Assembly (NCBI GenBank): GCA_000761475.1
Contig: JQNW01000004.1
Span: 515,489-579,488, forward strand
DNA length: 64,000 nt
Direction: 5' to 3'
Source of the DNA: Chromohalobacter israelensis
Lineage (GTDB): Bacteria > Pseudomonadota > Gammaproteobacteria > Pseudomonadales > Halomonadaceae
In this document: positions 20,573-31,166 of the stretch, in pieces
Layout of the letters: each line of letters starts with the position of its first letter
Position numbering within the stretch: position 1 is the stretch's first letter
The notes under the pieces: model-generated
The model's database searches: none
What the model was told of the DNA's origin: nothing
The model's input: only the letters and a program-made list of their open reading frames with translations
Made by a program: the position numbers and the translations under genes

Positions 20573-21358
20573 ATGTGTCCATCATCTCTTTCCGCGTCGA
20601 CGGCGCGCCCGGATATCGCCGAGTCGTTGGCCCAGGCGATCTTCAGCGGTCGCTACGCTCCCGGTGACTTGATACCCCGTGAACTGGATCTTTGCGAGAC
20701 CTTCGGCGTCAGTCGATCGACGGTACGTAGCGTCTTGCAGAACCTGGTCTCGGCGGGCTTGCTGGTGCGCATTTCCGGACAGGGCACGCGGGTGCGGGAG
20801 TTGACCCAATGGCACATGCTCGACCCGCGCGTTACCGAATGGATGGCGCGCTACGCCGAGCCCAACCCGCGTTTTCAGCGTGAAATATACGCCTTCCGTG
20901 TGGCGGTCGAGCCGTTCGTGGCGTTTCTGGCGGCCAGCGCGGCGACGGCCACCGACCTGCTGGCCATCGAACAGGCCTACGACGGCATGGCCCGCAGCCT
21001 GGAGACGCCCGATCACTGCTGGGAAGGGCGCTCGCACGACGACTACGACGTGGCGTTCCATGAAGCCATCTTCGCGGCCACCCACAACGTGGTGTGGACG
21101 CAGCTCAGCCATGTGCTGAGGCCCACGATCACGGTGCTGGTCCAGCGCACCAACCAGAGTGCCGACGAACTCGCCGACAGCATGGAGCGTCATCGCCAGG
21201 TGATGGAGGCGATTCGTCTGCGTCAACCCGAGCGGGCGCACGCCTGTGCCCTGGCGGTGCTCGAACGCACGGGCCAGGATCTGGGCATCGACACGGATCC
21301 GGCCTCGATGCCGGCGTTGGATCCGGTTTTTTCTCATTGGCAAGGAGACCCCTCGTGA
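20573..21358 (+). CDS. dgoR: GntR/FadR-family transcriptional regulator DgoR (galactonate repressor)
   Basis: A 261-residue GntR-family regulator. The N-terminal winged helix contains [19 protein letters not shown] and [20 protein letters not shown]. The C-terminal FCD effector domain (residues about 95-235) has [30 protein letters not shown] and [11 protein letters not shown], typical of metal-containing FCD domains. Its GTGA junction with dgoD, which encodes the galactonate dehydratase, identifies it as the likely repressor of D-galactonate use. GGAG lies upstream of the ATG. The effector is inferred to be galactonate. Confidence 0.85.
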   Translation: MCPSSLSASTARPDIAESLAQAIFSGRYAPGDLIPRELDLCETFGVSRSTVRSVLQNLVSAGLLVRISGQGTRVRELTQWHMLDPRVTEWMARYAEPNPRFQREIYAFRVAVEPFVAFLAASAATATDLLAIEQAYDGMARSLETPDHCWEGRSHDDYDVAFHEAIFAATHNVVWTQLSHVLRPTITVLVQRTNQSADELADSMERHRQVMEAIRLRQPERAHACALAVLERTGQDLGIDTDPASMPALDPVFSHWQGDPS

Positions 21359-22503
21359 AGATTACCCAGCTCAAGACCTGGCAGGTGCCGCCGCGCTGGC
21401 TGTTCCTCAAGATCGAGACCGATGAGGGATGCTACGGCTGGGGCGAGCCGGTCGTGGAAGGCCGTGCGGCGACCGTCGAGGCGGCAGTGCACGAATTGGC
21501 CGACTACCTCGTCGGCCAGGACCCGCACCGCATCGAGCATCTGTGGAATACCCTGTACCGTGCCGGGTTCTATCGCGGCGGGCCGATCCTGATGAGCGCC
21601 ATCGCGGGGATCGACCAGGCCCTGTGGGACCTGAAGGGGCGCGACCTGGGCGTACCGGTGCATCAACTGCTGGGCGGCAAGGTGCGCGACAAGATGCGCA
21701 TGTACGCCTGGACCGGCGGCGATCGGCCCAGCGATGTGGGTTCGGGTGCCAAGGCACTGGTCGATCAGGGCTTCACGGCGTTCAAGATGAACGGGACGCC
21801 GGAAATGCAGATCGTCGACTCGCATCGCAAGGTAGACGAAGCGGTGGCGCGCGTCGCCGAGGCTCGTGAAGCGGTTGGCCCGGACGTGGGCATCGCCATC
21901 GATTTCCATGGCCGCGTGCACCGGCCGATGGCCAAGGCCCTGCTGCGCGAGCTCGAGCCCTATCACCCGATGTTCGTCGAAGAGCCGGTCTTGCCCGAGC
22001 ATCTGCCGAGTCTCAAGCACATCGCCACCGGTCTGGGCTATCCCATCGCCACCGGCGAGCGCCTGCACACGCGCTTTCAGTTCCGTGACCTGCTGGCCGA
22101 GGGCATGGTCGATATCATTCAGCCGGACCTCTCGCATTGCGGGGGAATCAGCGAGGGCATGAAGATCGCCACGCTGGCCTCGTGCTTCGACGTCGCGCTG
22201 GCTCCGCATTGTCCGCTGGGACCGCTGACGCTGGCCGCGTCGCTGCACGTGGATGCGGTGAACCACAACGCTTTCATCCAGGAGCAGAGCATGGGAATCC
22301 ACTACAACCGTGACAACGACGTACTGGATTACCTGGTCGACAAGTCGGCGTTGACCATCAAGGATGGCTTCTGCGCGATTCCCGAGGGCCCCGGGCTCGG
22401 GGTGGAGATCGACGAAGCCTTCGTCGAGGAACGTGCCAAGGTCGGCCACCGCTGGCGCAACCCGGTGTGGACGCATGACGACGGCTCCATCGCCGAGTGG
22501 TAA
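21355..22503 (+). CDS. dgoD: D-galactonate dehydratase
   Basis: This enolase-superfamily (mandelate racemase subgroup) enzyme dehydrates D-galactonate to 2-keto-3-deoxy-D-galactonate. The 382-residue product matches E. coli DgoD in length and sequence ([39 protein letters not shown]). All key residues fall at the same positions: Asp183 and His185 in DFHGR, Glu209 in VEEP, Glu235 in TGER, and His285 in APHCPLGP. It starts with GTG at 21355 overlapping the dgoR stop, with AAGGAG upstream, so the two genes are translationally coupled. Confidence 0.95.
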   Translation: MKITQLKTWQVPPRWLFLKIETDEGCYGWGEPVVEGRAATVEAAVHELADYLVGQDPHRIEHLWNTLYRAGFYRGGPILMSAIAGIDQALWDLKGRDLGVPVHQLLGGKVRDKMRMYAWTGGDRPSDVGSGAKALVDQGFTAFKMNGTPEMQIVDSHRKVDEAVARVAEAREAVGPDVGIAIDFHGRVHRPMAKALLRELEPYHPMFVEEPVLPEHLPSLKHIATGLGYPIATGERLHTRFQFRDLLAEGMVDIIQPDLSHCGGISEGMKIATLASCFDVALAPHCPLGPLTLAASLHVDAVNHNAFIQEQSMGIHYNRDNDVLDYLVDKSALTIKDGFCAIPEGPGLGVEIDEAFVEERAKVGHRWRNPVWTHDDGSIAEW

Positions 22504-22504
22504 G

Positions 22505-22531
22505 GCGGCAGGACGCGCGTGATGCTGCCGC
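22505..22531. terminator. Hairpin between dgoD and the convergent ABC operon
   Basis: GCGGCAG (22505-22511) pairs with CTGCCGC (22525-22531), two bases after the dgoD stop and before the convergent ATPase gene. There is no T-run, so this is a weak prediction. Confidence 0.4.
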
Positions 22532-22579
22532 GATGTCCTGGTGAGATATCAGTGAGCAATCGATGCTTCGCGCCTGCCA

Positions 22580-23710
<1,131 letters not shown>

Positions 23711-23756
23711 GGCGGTTTCCTGGTGTTGAGGGTCGGTGGGGGGACTCGCGTGGCGG

Positions 23757-24521
23757 TTACCAGAGGGTATAGCCGCCATCCACGACGACGATGGAGCCGG
23801 TCATGAAGCTCGAGGCGTTGCTGGCCATGTAGACGATAGTGGGGCCGAGCTCCTCGGGGGTGGCGGCGCGCTGCATGGGCGCGTCGTCGATCCAGCGCGG
23901 CTTGAACTTGGGGTCGTCGACCGGCGCCATGGCGGTCTTGACGTAACCGGGGGCCAGCGCGTTGACGCGGATGCCGTACGGTGCCCATTCGGCGGCCAGC
24001 GACTTGGTCAACTGGTGTACGGCGGCCTTGGAGGCATTGTAGGCGGGCTGCATCTGCGGGCGATTGACGATCATCGCCGAGATCGAGCCGATGTTGATGA
24101 TCACGCCGCCGCGCGACTGCATCCGCCGGCCGGCGGCCTGGGCGCAGTACCACAGCCCGTGGACGTTGATGTCGAAGATCTCGCGCCAGCGTTCGGACGT
24201 GACGTCCAGCGCGGGGGCATGGTGGCAGGCGCCGGCGTTGTTGAGGAAGACATCGACCGGGCCGAGGCTGGCTTCGACCTCGTCGAGCAGGGCGTCCGCC
24301 GCCTCGGGCTGGGTAATGTCGACCTCCACCGCCATGGCGCGGTGCCCGGCGTCCTCCAGGGCCTTGACCACCTCCAGGCTGCGCTCATGCCCACGGGCGG
24401 CGATGGCGACCTTGGCTCCGGCCTCGGCCAGCGCATGGGCGAACGCCTCGCCGAGGCCGCCGTTGCCGCCGGTGACGACGGCGACCTTGCCGCTCAGGTC
24501 GAACTGCGACATCACGTTCAT
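23757..24521 (-). CDS. Short-chain dehydrogenase/reductase (SDR)
   Basis: A 254-residue classical SDR. It has the NAD(P) motif TGGNGGLG (residues 17-24), NNAGACHH, a catalytic Ser in INIGSISAM, and the YxxxK pair in YNASK near residue 160. The C-terminal [17 protein letters not shown] is typical. It lies within a polyol/sugar ABC operon, so a polyol, aldose or sugar-acid is the likely substrate. Galactitol, gluconate-5 or aldose dehydrogenase activity are all plausible and cannot be separated here. Confidence 0.85.
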   Translation of the reverse strand: MNVMSQFDLSGKVAVVTGGNGGLGEAFAHALAEAGAKVAIAARGHERSLEVVKALEDAGHRAMAVEVDITQPEAADALLDEVEASLGPVDVFLNNAGACHHAPALDVTSERWREIFDINVHGLWYCAQAAGRRMQSRGGVIINIGSISAMIVNRPQMQPAYNASKAAVHQLTKSLAAEWAPYGIRVNALAPGYVKTAMAPVDDPKFKPRWIDDAPMQRAATPEELGPTIVYMASNASSFMTGSIVVVDGGYTLW

Positions 24522-24564
24522 GGTTGTCTCCCTGTCCGTTGTAGAAGCGTTGTCGTGGGATCGG

Positions 24565-25395
24565 TCATTTCACGGCGCCCAGGGTCAGCCCCTGGACCAG
24601 CCAGCGCTTGACCAGCAGCCCGGCGATCGCCATCGGGCAGACCACGATGGTGCCGATCGCCAGCAGCTTGCCCCAGTCGATACCGGTCTGGGTCAGCAAC
24701 TGTGCCGCGGCGATGGGAATCGTCTGGGTGCTGGGGCCGGAGAATGTCTGGGCGAAGGCGTAGTCGTTCCAGGCGAAGATGAAACACAGGATGGCGGTCG
24801 TCACCAGTCCCGGCGTCATCAACGGCAGCACCACGTGGCGGAACGCCTGGAACTTGGTGGCACCGTCGATCATTGCCGCCTCTTCCAGGTCGGGCGGCAG
24901 GTCGTCGAAGAATGCGGTCATCAGCCAGATGGCGAAGGGCAGGTTGAAGCTCAGGTAGGCGACGATCAGGCCGGCGTGGGTATCCAGCAGATAGAGGTAG
25001 CGGAACAGCAGGTACAGCGGCACGATCACCGCGGCGATCGGCGCCATGCGGGTGCTGATGATCCAGAAGGCCAGATGCTGCTTGCCCTTGATGCGGATCC
25101 GCGACAGCCCGAAGCCGGCCATGCAGCCGAGCACCACGGCGATCAGCGTCGAGGTCCCGGCGATGAACAGGCTGTTGAGCAGGTAGGGCCAGAGGCTGTT
25201 GCCGCTGCTGAACAGCGAGACGTAGTGCTCCAGGGTGGGTGTGAAGAAGACCTGGGGGGTATCGGCGGTGATGATGGTGTTCGGCTTGAAGGAAGACAGC
25301 ACCATCCAGATGATCGGTATCAGCGTCCACAGCAGCAGTAGCGTCAGCAGGGCGATCTTGAACGTAAGGGGAAGCCAGCGCTTGGAGGCGGTCAT
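24565..25395 (-). CDS. Carbohydrate ABC transporter permease (MalG type)
   Basis: A 276-residue inner-membrane permease with six hydrophobic segments. The EAA loop (LPPDLEEAAMIDGATKFQAFRHVVLPL) is near residues 170-196, typical of MalG-like CUT1 permeases. The ATG at 25395 overlaps the TGA of the upstream permease gene. It forms the channel with the other permease and is energised by the ATPase at the end of the operon. Confidence 0.9.
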   Translation of the reverse strand: MTASKRWLPLTFKIALLTLLLLWTLIPIIWMVLSSFKPNTIITADTPQVFFTPTLEHYVSLFSSGNSLWPYLLNSLFIAGTSTLIAVVLGCMAGFGLSRIRIKGKQHLAFWIISTRMAPIAAVIVPLYLLFRYLYLLDTHAGLIVAYLSFNLPFAIWLMTAFFDDLPPDLEEAAMIDGATKFQAFRHVVLPLMTPGLVTTAILCFIFAWNDYAFAQTFSGPSTQTIPIAAAQLLTQTGIDWGKLLAIGTIVVCPMAIAGLLVKRWLVQGLTLGAVK

Positions 25396-26288
25396 GAGGC
25401 TTTCTCCTGGCGTTTGAGCAGTTTCGTGAACGCCGTGGCGACCATGATCGAAAACACCAGCATGGTGATGCCCACGGCAGCGGCATAGCCCAGGTCGAAG
25501 AACCGGAAGGCGATGTCGTAGAGCCGAATGGGGATGATCTTGGTGGAGTCCGCGGGCCCGCCGTTGGTGGTGATGAAGATGATCGCGAAGAAACGGATCG
25601 CATCCATGGCGCGGATCAGCAGCGCCACCAGCAGGATGTTGGAGATCGACGGCAGGATGATGTAGAGCAGCTTCTGGCCGTATCGGGCGCCATCCATCTC
25701 GGCCGCCTCGAGCACGTCCTCCGGCACCGAGGTGAGCCCCGCCAGGACGATCAGCGCGACCAGCGGCGTCCATTCCCAGACGTCCATGAGGATGACCGCG
25801 ACCATCGCGGAGCCGACGCTGCCCAGGATGTTGCCGTCGAACAGGCCGCTTTCATTGAGCATCCAGGCATACAGGCCGTGGCTGGGGTCGAGCATGAAGC
25901 GCCCGAGCAGCCCGACGATCACCGGGGCGATGAACATCGGGATCAACAGCAGCGAGATGATGATGTTGCTGCCCCGGGTCAGGCTGTAGACCAGCAGCGC
26001 CATCACCGTGCCGATGACCATCTCCAGGCCCACCGTGGCCAGGAAGTAGACCAGGCTGATCAGCCAGCTGGAACGGATGTCCGGGTCCGTGAACACCCGT
26101 TGCCAGTTGTCGAGGCCCGAGAACTCGAAGGCCAGCCCGCCCATCAGGCTGACGTCGTTGAAACTCATCCAGATGATCGAGAAGAACGGAACCAGCGTGA
26201 TCAGGGCGAGCAGGAAAAGGGCTGGCGACATCATCGCCAGCTCGAATCCCTGTCGTCGCGCCGAGGGTTTTCCGGTCAGCAGCGCCAT
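25392..26288 (-). CDS. Carbohydrate ABC transporter permease (MalF type)
   Basis: A 298-residue inner-membrane permease with six hydrophobic segments and the EAA motif VPEDVLEAAEMDGARYGQ near residue 195. It is the MalF-like partner of the downstream permease and overlaps it by four bases. Only three bases separate it from the binding-protein gene upstream. Confidence 0.9.
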   Translation of the reverse strand: MALLTGKPSARRQGFELAMMSPALFLLALITLVPFFSIIWMSFNDVSLMGGLAFEFSGLDNWQRVFTDPDIRSSWLISLVYFLATVGLEMVIGTVMALLVYSLTRGSNIIISLLLIPMFIAPVIVGLLGRFMLDPSHGLYAWMLNESGLFDGNILGSVGSAMVAVILMDVWEWTPLVALIVLAGLTSVPEDVLEAAEMDGARYGQKLLYIILPSISNILLVALLIRAMDAIRFFAIIFITTNGGPADSTKIIPIRLYDIAFRFFDLGYAAAVGITMLVFSIMVATAFTKLLKRQEKAS

Positions 26289-26291
26289 GCG

Positions 26292-27725
26292 TCATGCCCC
26301 CACGATGCGGTCGATGCGCTGCTTGGCGCTCTGCATGGTTTCCTCGGGAGACATCTGGCCCGCGAGCATCTTGGAGAGCTCGGTGAAGATCACCGTATCG
26401 ACCTCGTTCCACTGGGCGATCTTGGGCCGCAGGCCGATGTAGTCATCCTGCCAGGCGGTCAGCATGGTATCCGCCGTGAGCATGTTGGGCATGTCGGTGG
26501 GCGGGGTGCTGGCGGCCTTGACCTCCGGCATGTCGTAGACTGACTGGCGCGTGGGCGTGCCACCGCCGACCGTGCTCTTCAGGCCCATCAGTTGGGTCTG
26601 CGGGGAGGTCGCCCAGACCAGGAACAGCCAGGCCGCCTTCTGTTTTTCGGCCGAGGCGTTGGCATTGATGCCGATGCCCGTACCGCCCCACAGGTTGGAA
26701 CTGCGCGCCGGCCCCTTGGGCAGCGGGGCGTAGCCGATCTTGCCCTGGAGGTCGGAACTTTCCAGCGAGCCGGCGAACTCGTGCCACTCGGGCATCATCG
26801 CGAATTCGCCGTTCTGGAAGGCGTTGGCGACGCCGGTCCAGTCCCAGCTGGTGCTGCCGGGGTGAGCGACCTTGAGCAGATTCTGATAGAAGCGCGCGGC
26901 TTCCAGCGCGGCGTCGCTGGTCAACTGACAGGCGCCGGGGGCGTCGGTGCCGAGCAGGCCGACCTGCTGACCGTTGGCGAAGTAGTCGCCGCCGTAGGCG
27001 AACAGCACGTTGGAGAAGTCGCACATCAGCGAGTCGTACTGCTGGGCCTGATGGCCGGTGCCGTACTTGACCTCGCTGGCGTTGCCGTTACTGAACCACT
27101 CGGCAATCTGGTAGTACTGCTCCCAGGTGGTGCTGTCCGAGGGCATCGGATCGAAGCCGAGATCCTGCCGCATCTGGTCGCGGTATTTCTCGAACAGGTC
27201 GCGGCGATAGATCCAGATCATCGTCGGGCAGTCGTAGGGCAGGGTATAGAGGCTTTCCCGGTCCTCGAAACGGCCGGCGGCGGCCAGCTGCGTGGGAATG
27301 AAGTCCTCGATGCCCTTGGGCACGACCGGCTGCTGGTCGTCGTTGATGAACCGATTGAGATCCACCAGGCCGCGATGGTAGGGCGCGAGCACCTGGTAGG
27401 GGTCGGCGTAGATCACGTCGAAGGAGCTGCGTCCGGCGCCGAAGTCCAGCGCGACCTTCTGGACCAGCGCGCCCAGCTGCATTTCGGTGATGTTGACGGT
27501 GATGCCGGTGAGCTCCTGGAACGACGCCAGGTTGGCGGCGATCGCCGTGGTCGGCGGGGTGTTCTCGGAGATGAACTGGATGGTGGTGCCGCTGGCCTGT
27601 TTCCAGGCCTCGTCGCTGGCCATGCCCTGGGCCAGGGCCGTACGCAGCGATCCCGCCCCCATCAACGACAGGCCGGCGAGTCCCCCTATTCCTTTCAGTA
27701 TGTCGCGACGCTTGAACTGGGTCAT
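26292..27725 (-). CDS. Carbohydrate ABC transporter substrate-binding protein, probably Tat-exported
   Basis: A 477-residue periplasmic solute-binding protein of family 1. The N-terminus is KRRDILKGIGGLAGLSLMGAG with an arginine pair, so it is probably exported by the Tat pathway and cleaved near ALA-Q at residue 33. The mature protein shows cluster features such as FDVIYADPYQVLAPYHRGL and FQNGEFAMMPEW. It supplies substrate specificity to the two permeases downstream. The ligand is not identifiable; neighbouring dehydrogenases point to a polyol or aldose. Confidence 0.86.
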   Translation of the reverse strand: MTQFKRRDILKGIGGLAGLSLMGAGSLRTALAQGMASDEAWKQASGTTIQFISENTPPTTAIAANLASFQELTGITVNITEMQLGALVQKVALDFGAGRSSFDVIYADPYQVLAPYHRGLVDLNRFINDDQQPVVPKGIEDFIPTQLAAAGRFEDRESLYTLPYDCPTMIWIYRRDLFEKYRDQMRQDLGFDPMPSDSTTWEQYYQIAEWFSNGNASEVKYGTGHQAQQYDSLMCDFSNVLFAYGGDYFANGQQVGLLGTDAPGACQLTSDAALEAARFYQNLLKVAHPGSTSWDWTGVANAFQNGEFAMMPEWHEFAGSLESSDLQGKIGYAPLPKGPARSSNLWGGTGIGINANASAEKQKAAWLFLVWATSPQTQLMGLKSTVGGGTPTRQSVYDMPEVKAASTPPTDMPNMLTADTMLTAWQDDYIGLRPKIAQWNEVDTVIFTELSKMLAGQMSPEETMQSAKQRIDRIVGA

Positions 27726-27779
27726 TGTTGTTCACCTCTTGGTAGGTTCAGGTCCATTGTGCTTTCTGGGCTGGCGAGG

Positions 27780-28826
27780 TCAGGCGTCAAGCGTGATCTG
27801 CAGCTTGACGTCATGGGGTCGTGCGCTCGCGGCACGCTCGAACGCAGCGATGCTCTCGTCGAAGTCGAAGGTCTCGCTGATCAGCGGCTTGAGATCGACC
27901 TTGCCCGCAGCGATCAGATCGATCGCCCGGTCGTAGACGTTGGCGTAGCGGAAGACGGTCTCGATGCGCAACTCCTTGGCCTGCGCCGAGACGATGTCGA
28001 AGGTGACCGGCTCGACGGGCATGCCCACCAGCACGATCGCGCCGGCGGGCCGCGTGCAGGCCAGCACATCGTCGTAGACTCGGGGGCTGCCGCTGGCCTC
28101 GAACACCACGTCGGCGCCCCAGTCCTCGCCGCAGCGCCGGTCGACGGCTGCCCGCAGGGATTCCCGCGAGACGTTGACGGGGGTGATGCCGGCGTAGCGC
28201 CCGGCGATCGCCAGCTTCTCCTCGACCAGATCGGAGACCAGCACTTCGCTGGCCCCTCCCGCCAGGGCTGCCAGGGCGACCATCAGACCGATCGGTCCGG
28301 CGCCGGTGACGACGCAGACATCGCCCGGCTGCATGCGCGCCTTGACCACCGCCTGCATGCCGATGGCGAACGGTTCGATCATCGCCCCTTCCGCGAAGGA
28401 GACCGAGTCGGGAAGGGCGAAGGTGAAGGCGGCCGGATGAATGACCTCGGGGGTCAGGCAGCCGTGCACCGGTGGGGTGGCCCAGAAGCGCACGCCGGGA
28501 TCGACGTTGTAGACGCCCAACTTGGCGGCGCGCGAGGTGGGGTCGGGAATCCCGGGTTCCATGCACACCCGCTCGCCTACCTTGAGGTGGCTGACATGGC
28601 TGCCGACTTCGGTGATCACGCCGGACGCTTCATGGCCGAGCACCATGGGCTCTCGCACCACGAAGGGACCGATCCGGCCATGGGTATAGTAGTGCACGTC
28701 GCTGCCGCATATGCCGACGGTGTGTATGCGGATGCGCACGTCGTCCGGCCCTAGCTGATCCGGCAGATCGATGTCACGTAACGACAGCTCGCGTTGCTTT
28801 TCCAGCACCAGGGCTTTGGCTTTCAT
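27780..28826 (-). CDS. Zinc-dependent alcohol dehydrogenase, sorbitol/xylitol dehydrogenase-like (MDR)
   Basis: A 348-residue medium-chain zinc dehydrogenase. It has the catalytic-zinc residues [10 protein letters not shown] (Cys near 40) and GHEASG (His near 64), and the Rossmann motif [10 protein letters not shown] near 175. The structural-zinc cysteine cluster seems incomplete, as in sorbitol/xylitol dehydrogenases. It is the first gene of the ABC operon and divergent from an AraC regulator, the layout of polyol-use operons. GAGG precedes the ATG at 28826. It would oxidise a polyol to a ketose; the substrate is inferred only from context. Confidence 0.85.
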   Translation of the reverse strand: MKAKALVLEKQRELSLRDIDLPDQLGPDDVRIRIHTVGICGSDVHYYTHGRIGPFVVREPMVLGHEASGVITEVGSHVSHLKVGERVCMEPGIPDPTSRAAKLGVYNVDPGVRFWATPPVHGCLTPEVIHPAAFTFALPDSVSFAEGAMIEPFAIGMQAVVKARMQPGDVCVVTGAGPIGLMVALAALAGGASEVLVSDLVEEKLAIAGRYAGITPVNVSRESLRAAVDRRCGEDWGADVVFEASGSPRVYDDVLACTRPAGAIVLVGMPVEPVTFDIVSAQAKELRIETVFRYANVYDRAIDLIAAGKVDLKPLISETFDFDESIAAFERAASARPHDVKLQITLDA

Positions 28827-29197
28827 GGCGCGTGCCTCGAGTCGTGTTGAAAATGGGCGAGGGGCTTCGAAGCGATGGGCCCGACTCGCCAGGGGCTTGG
28901 CAATGAAGCTACGCGTCACGCTGGAAAAGCGGCTAGGCTATAATTTTCGAGGGAATGATACTTTTTTGCAGGCCTTTTTCTGCGAATGTATAAATATTTG
29001 TTCCCACAGTGTTTTTAGATTCGACCTGATGTTTGTCTGGGTGGCTGACGAAGAGAGGTTGTGACCAAAGTATAAATCGAGACGGGAACATGAAAGGCCG
29101 ATGAACCGCTTTATTTGAAGGCAATGAAGCGTCTGGAGTGGAAGGCATTTGCTGACGCCTTGCACAGGGGCATAGTCGAAAGAGGCACCGATAACTC
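28827..29197. promoter_or_regulatory. Divergent promoter region between the polyol-type operon and its AraC regulator
   Basis: This 371-base stretch has no gene and is much richer in A+T than its neighbours. It contains TATAAT at 28938-28943, GTATAAATATT near 28987, and GACCAAAGTATAAA at 29063-29076. The last motif recurs exactly at 30229-30242 upstream of dgoA. It must hold the promoters and AraC-family sites for both directions, but I cannot assign individual start sites. Confidence 0.5.
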
Positions 29198-30109
29198 ATG
29201 ATCGCTGCGCAGCTCAACGATACTCGTCTTGGTGCGCCTGTCTTCGAGAGCATCAGCCAGGACCCGAAGTTCAGTTTCTACTGGCACTGCCACGATTTTC
29301 CCGCACCCATCGCCCGCTGGAATTATCACCCCGAGTATGAATTGCATCTCATCCGTTATTCGGAAGGGAATTATTTCGTGGGTGATTATATCGGGCGATT
29401 CGGGCCTGGTAATTTAGTGCTGGTGGGCCCGAACGTTCCGCATGCCTGGTTGAGCGATCCGGACGATTCAAGGTCCGTCATCGAGGGGCGCGATGTCGTT
29501 CTCCAGTTCAAGGGCGAGTGGCTCGAGCACATGATGGCGCTTTGTCCGGAACTCAATTGCCTGTCGACGCTCATCGAGGACTCGAGGCAAGGCGTGGCGT
29601 TTCAGGGCGAGGAAGCGGCACGTTGTGGCGAGCTGCTGGTCACCATGGGGGAACAGGACCATGCCGGAAGGCTGTTGACCATGCTGACCATTTTGCGCGG
29701 TCTATCGCAGTGCGATTACGCGACCCTGTCCAGCCGCGAATACGGCCTGGAGGCCACGGGCGTTTCCTCCGCACAGGTCGATGCCATCCTGCGCTATATC
29801 CACGACCACTTTCACGAGGAGTTGCGCATGTCGGCGCTGGCAGCGCGCAACGGCATGAGCCCTTCCAGCTTTTCGCGCTTCTTCAAGCATGCCACGGGCG
29901 ACACCTTCGTCGCCTTTCTGCGGCGGATCCGTATCGGTCATGCCTGCCAGCTGTTGCTCGAAGGCCGGCAGTCCATTGCCGATATCTGCTTCCAGGTCGG
30001 TTACAACAACCTTTCCAACTTCAACCGGCATTTTCGTGAACTGAAAGGCATGACACCTCGCCAGTATCAGCAGAGCACGGCCGACCTCGTGACGGATGAT
30101 TTCCGGTGA
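29198..30109 (+). CDS. AraC-family transcriptional regulator
   Basis: A 303-residue AraC/XylS regulator. The N-terminal cupin part includes WNYHPEYELHLIRYSEGNYFVGDY and GPGNLVLVGPNVPH. The C-terminal double helix-turn-helix (residues about 195-295) shows MSALAARNGMSPSSFSRFFKHATG and IADICFQVGYNNLSNFNRHFRELKGMTP, with the usual PRQY end. It is divergent from the dehydrogenase/ABC operon and probably activates it in response to the transported sugar or polyol. GAGG is about 12 bases before the ATG. Confidence 0.88.
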   Translation: MIAAQLNDTRLGAPVFESISQDPKFSFYWHCHDFPAPIARWNYHPEYELHLIRYSEGNYFVGDYIGRFGPGNLVLVGPNVPHAWLSDPDDSRSVIEGRDVVLQFKGEWLEHMMALCPELNCLSTLIEDSRQGVAFQGEEAARCGELLVTMGEQDHAGRLLTMLTILRGLSQCDYATLSSREYGLEATGVSSAQVDAILRYIHDHFHEELRMSALAARNGMSPSSFSRFFKHATGDTFVAFLRRIRIGHACQLLLEGRQSIADICFQVGYNNLSNFNRHFRELKGMTPRQYQQSTADLVTDDFR

Positions 30110-30119
30110 TGCTCATGCC

Positions 30120-30140
30120 GGGATCCGGGATCCGGGATCC
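30120..30140. repeat. Three tandem GGGATCC units
   Basis: GGGATCC is repeated three times without a gap, followed by GGGGG, just after the AraC-family gene stop. The repeat could vary in number by slippage. No function is evident. Confidence 0.75.
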
Positions 30141-30228
30141 GGGGGCGACACGAGCGGCAAGGCGCTTCTTCCTCGGCCCTGCCAGGCCGCATGCCTTGCG
30201 GTGTCGCGTCCTGGGTCGCGGAGTTGCC

Positions 30229-30242
30229 GACCAAAGTATAAA
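30229..30242 (+). promoter_or_regulatory. Motif shared with the AraC-gene promoter
   Basis: GACCAAAGTATAAA occurs here, upstream of dgoA, and exactly at 29063-29076, upstream of the AraC gene. In each case GTTG precedes it. It may be a regulator half-site or contain a TATAAA -10 box. Confidence 0.4.
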
Positions 30243-30269
30243 GGCGCAACGTGGGCGATTGCTGAATCC

Positions 30270-30302
30270 TATGTCGGACATAAAGGCGATTTTGTTCTAC
30301 AA
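30270..30302 (+). promoter_or_regulatory. Paired palindromes upstream of dgoA-dgoK (candidate DgoR operators)
   Basis: TATGTCGGACATA (30270-30282) and TTGTTCTACAA (30292-30302) are TGT-N3-ACA-type repeats with centres 21 bp apart, matching the pair before dgoR. The second differs by one base from the TTGTA-N-TACAA pattern reported for E. coli DgoR. A TAGAAT at 30328-30333 could be the -10 box. The leader to dgoA is about 180 bases, longer than at dgoR. Confidence 0.65.
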
Positions 30303-30479
30303 GATGGGGCGGTCGGGGCCGTTCGCCTAGAATGAGGGCCGAGCGGATGCCGGAAGGCTCCGCACGCGGAGGAAGTGCTACGAGCGTTCGTCGCGACGTA
30401 CACGAGGGCTGGCCAGCATTGTCGCAACCCGGTATGGATGAAGCGGAGGGGCCCATTGCCCGCACGCTAAGGAGATATT

Positions 30480-31166
30480 ATGAACGAGACTCAGCAGGCC
30501 GCGTTTGACGCGGCGCTCGATGCACTGCCCCTGGTGGCGATTCTGCGCGGCGTGCGTCCCGAGGAGGTCGAGGAAGTTTTCGATGCCCTGGTGGCAGCGG
30601 GGTTTCGCATGATCGAGATTCCGCTCAATTCCCCCATGCCGTGGAAGAGCATCGAGAAAGTGGCGGCGCGGTGCCCCGAGCACGTGCTGGTGGGCGCCGG
30701 TACGGTATTGACCGCCGAGGACACGGCCCAACTGGCGCGGCTCGAAGCGCCGTTGATGGTCACCCCCAACAGCGACCCCGAGGTGATCCGTGCCGGGATC
30801 GAGCAGGGCCTGGCGCCGCTGGTCGGCTGCATGACGCCGAGTGAAGCGCTGAGTGCCGCGCGCGCCGGTGCCAAGGCGCTCAAGCTGTTCCCGGCCGGCC
30901 GCCTGGGCACCGGGTATTTCAAGGATATCAGTGCCATTTTGCCACCCGAGCTGCCGGTGTTCGCCGTGGGTGGCATCGACAAGAGCAACATGTCCGACTG
31001 GCATGGCATGGGCATTCGCGGGTTCGGCTTCGGGAGCAATCTCTATCGGCCCGGTCGCAGTGCCGCCGAGGTGGGCGAGATCGCACGCGAGCTCGTCGCC
31101 GAGTGGCGGCGCCTCGAAGAGCTCCATACCATGACCGAGCTGTTCGAGCACGAGGGCGATCAATGA
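30480..31166 (+). CDS. dgoA: 2-dehydro-3-deoxy-6-phosphogalactonate aldolase
   Basis: This class I aldolase splits KDPGal into pyruvate and glyceraldehyde 3-phosphate. The 228-residue product has the catalytic EIPLNSP (Glu near 46), GAGTVLT and the Schiff-base lysine in ALKLFPA (near residue 136). The EIPLNSP form is characteristic of DgoA as opposed to the EDA aldolase. AAGGAG lies before the ATG. The stop overlaps dgoK (ATGA). It carries the same operator pair as dgoR-dgoD. Confidence 0.93.
   Translation: MNETQQAAFDAALDALPLVAILRGVRPEEVEEVFDALVAAGFRMIEIPLNSPMPWKSIEKVAARCPEHVLVGAGTVLTAEDTAQLARLEAPLMVTPNSDPEVIRAGIEQGLAPLVGCMTPSEALSAARAGAKALKLFPAGRLGTGYFKDISAILPPELPVFAVGGIDKSNMSDWHGMGIRGFGFGSNLYRPGRSAAEVGEIARELVAEWRRLEELHTMTELFEHEGDQ

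Noticed and set aside
26592..28754. 720-codon plus-strand frame opposite the binding protein and dehydrogenase genes
   Set aside because: It is the mirror of two well-recognised genes and has no family features of its own.
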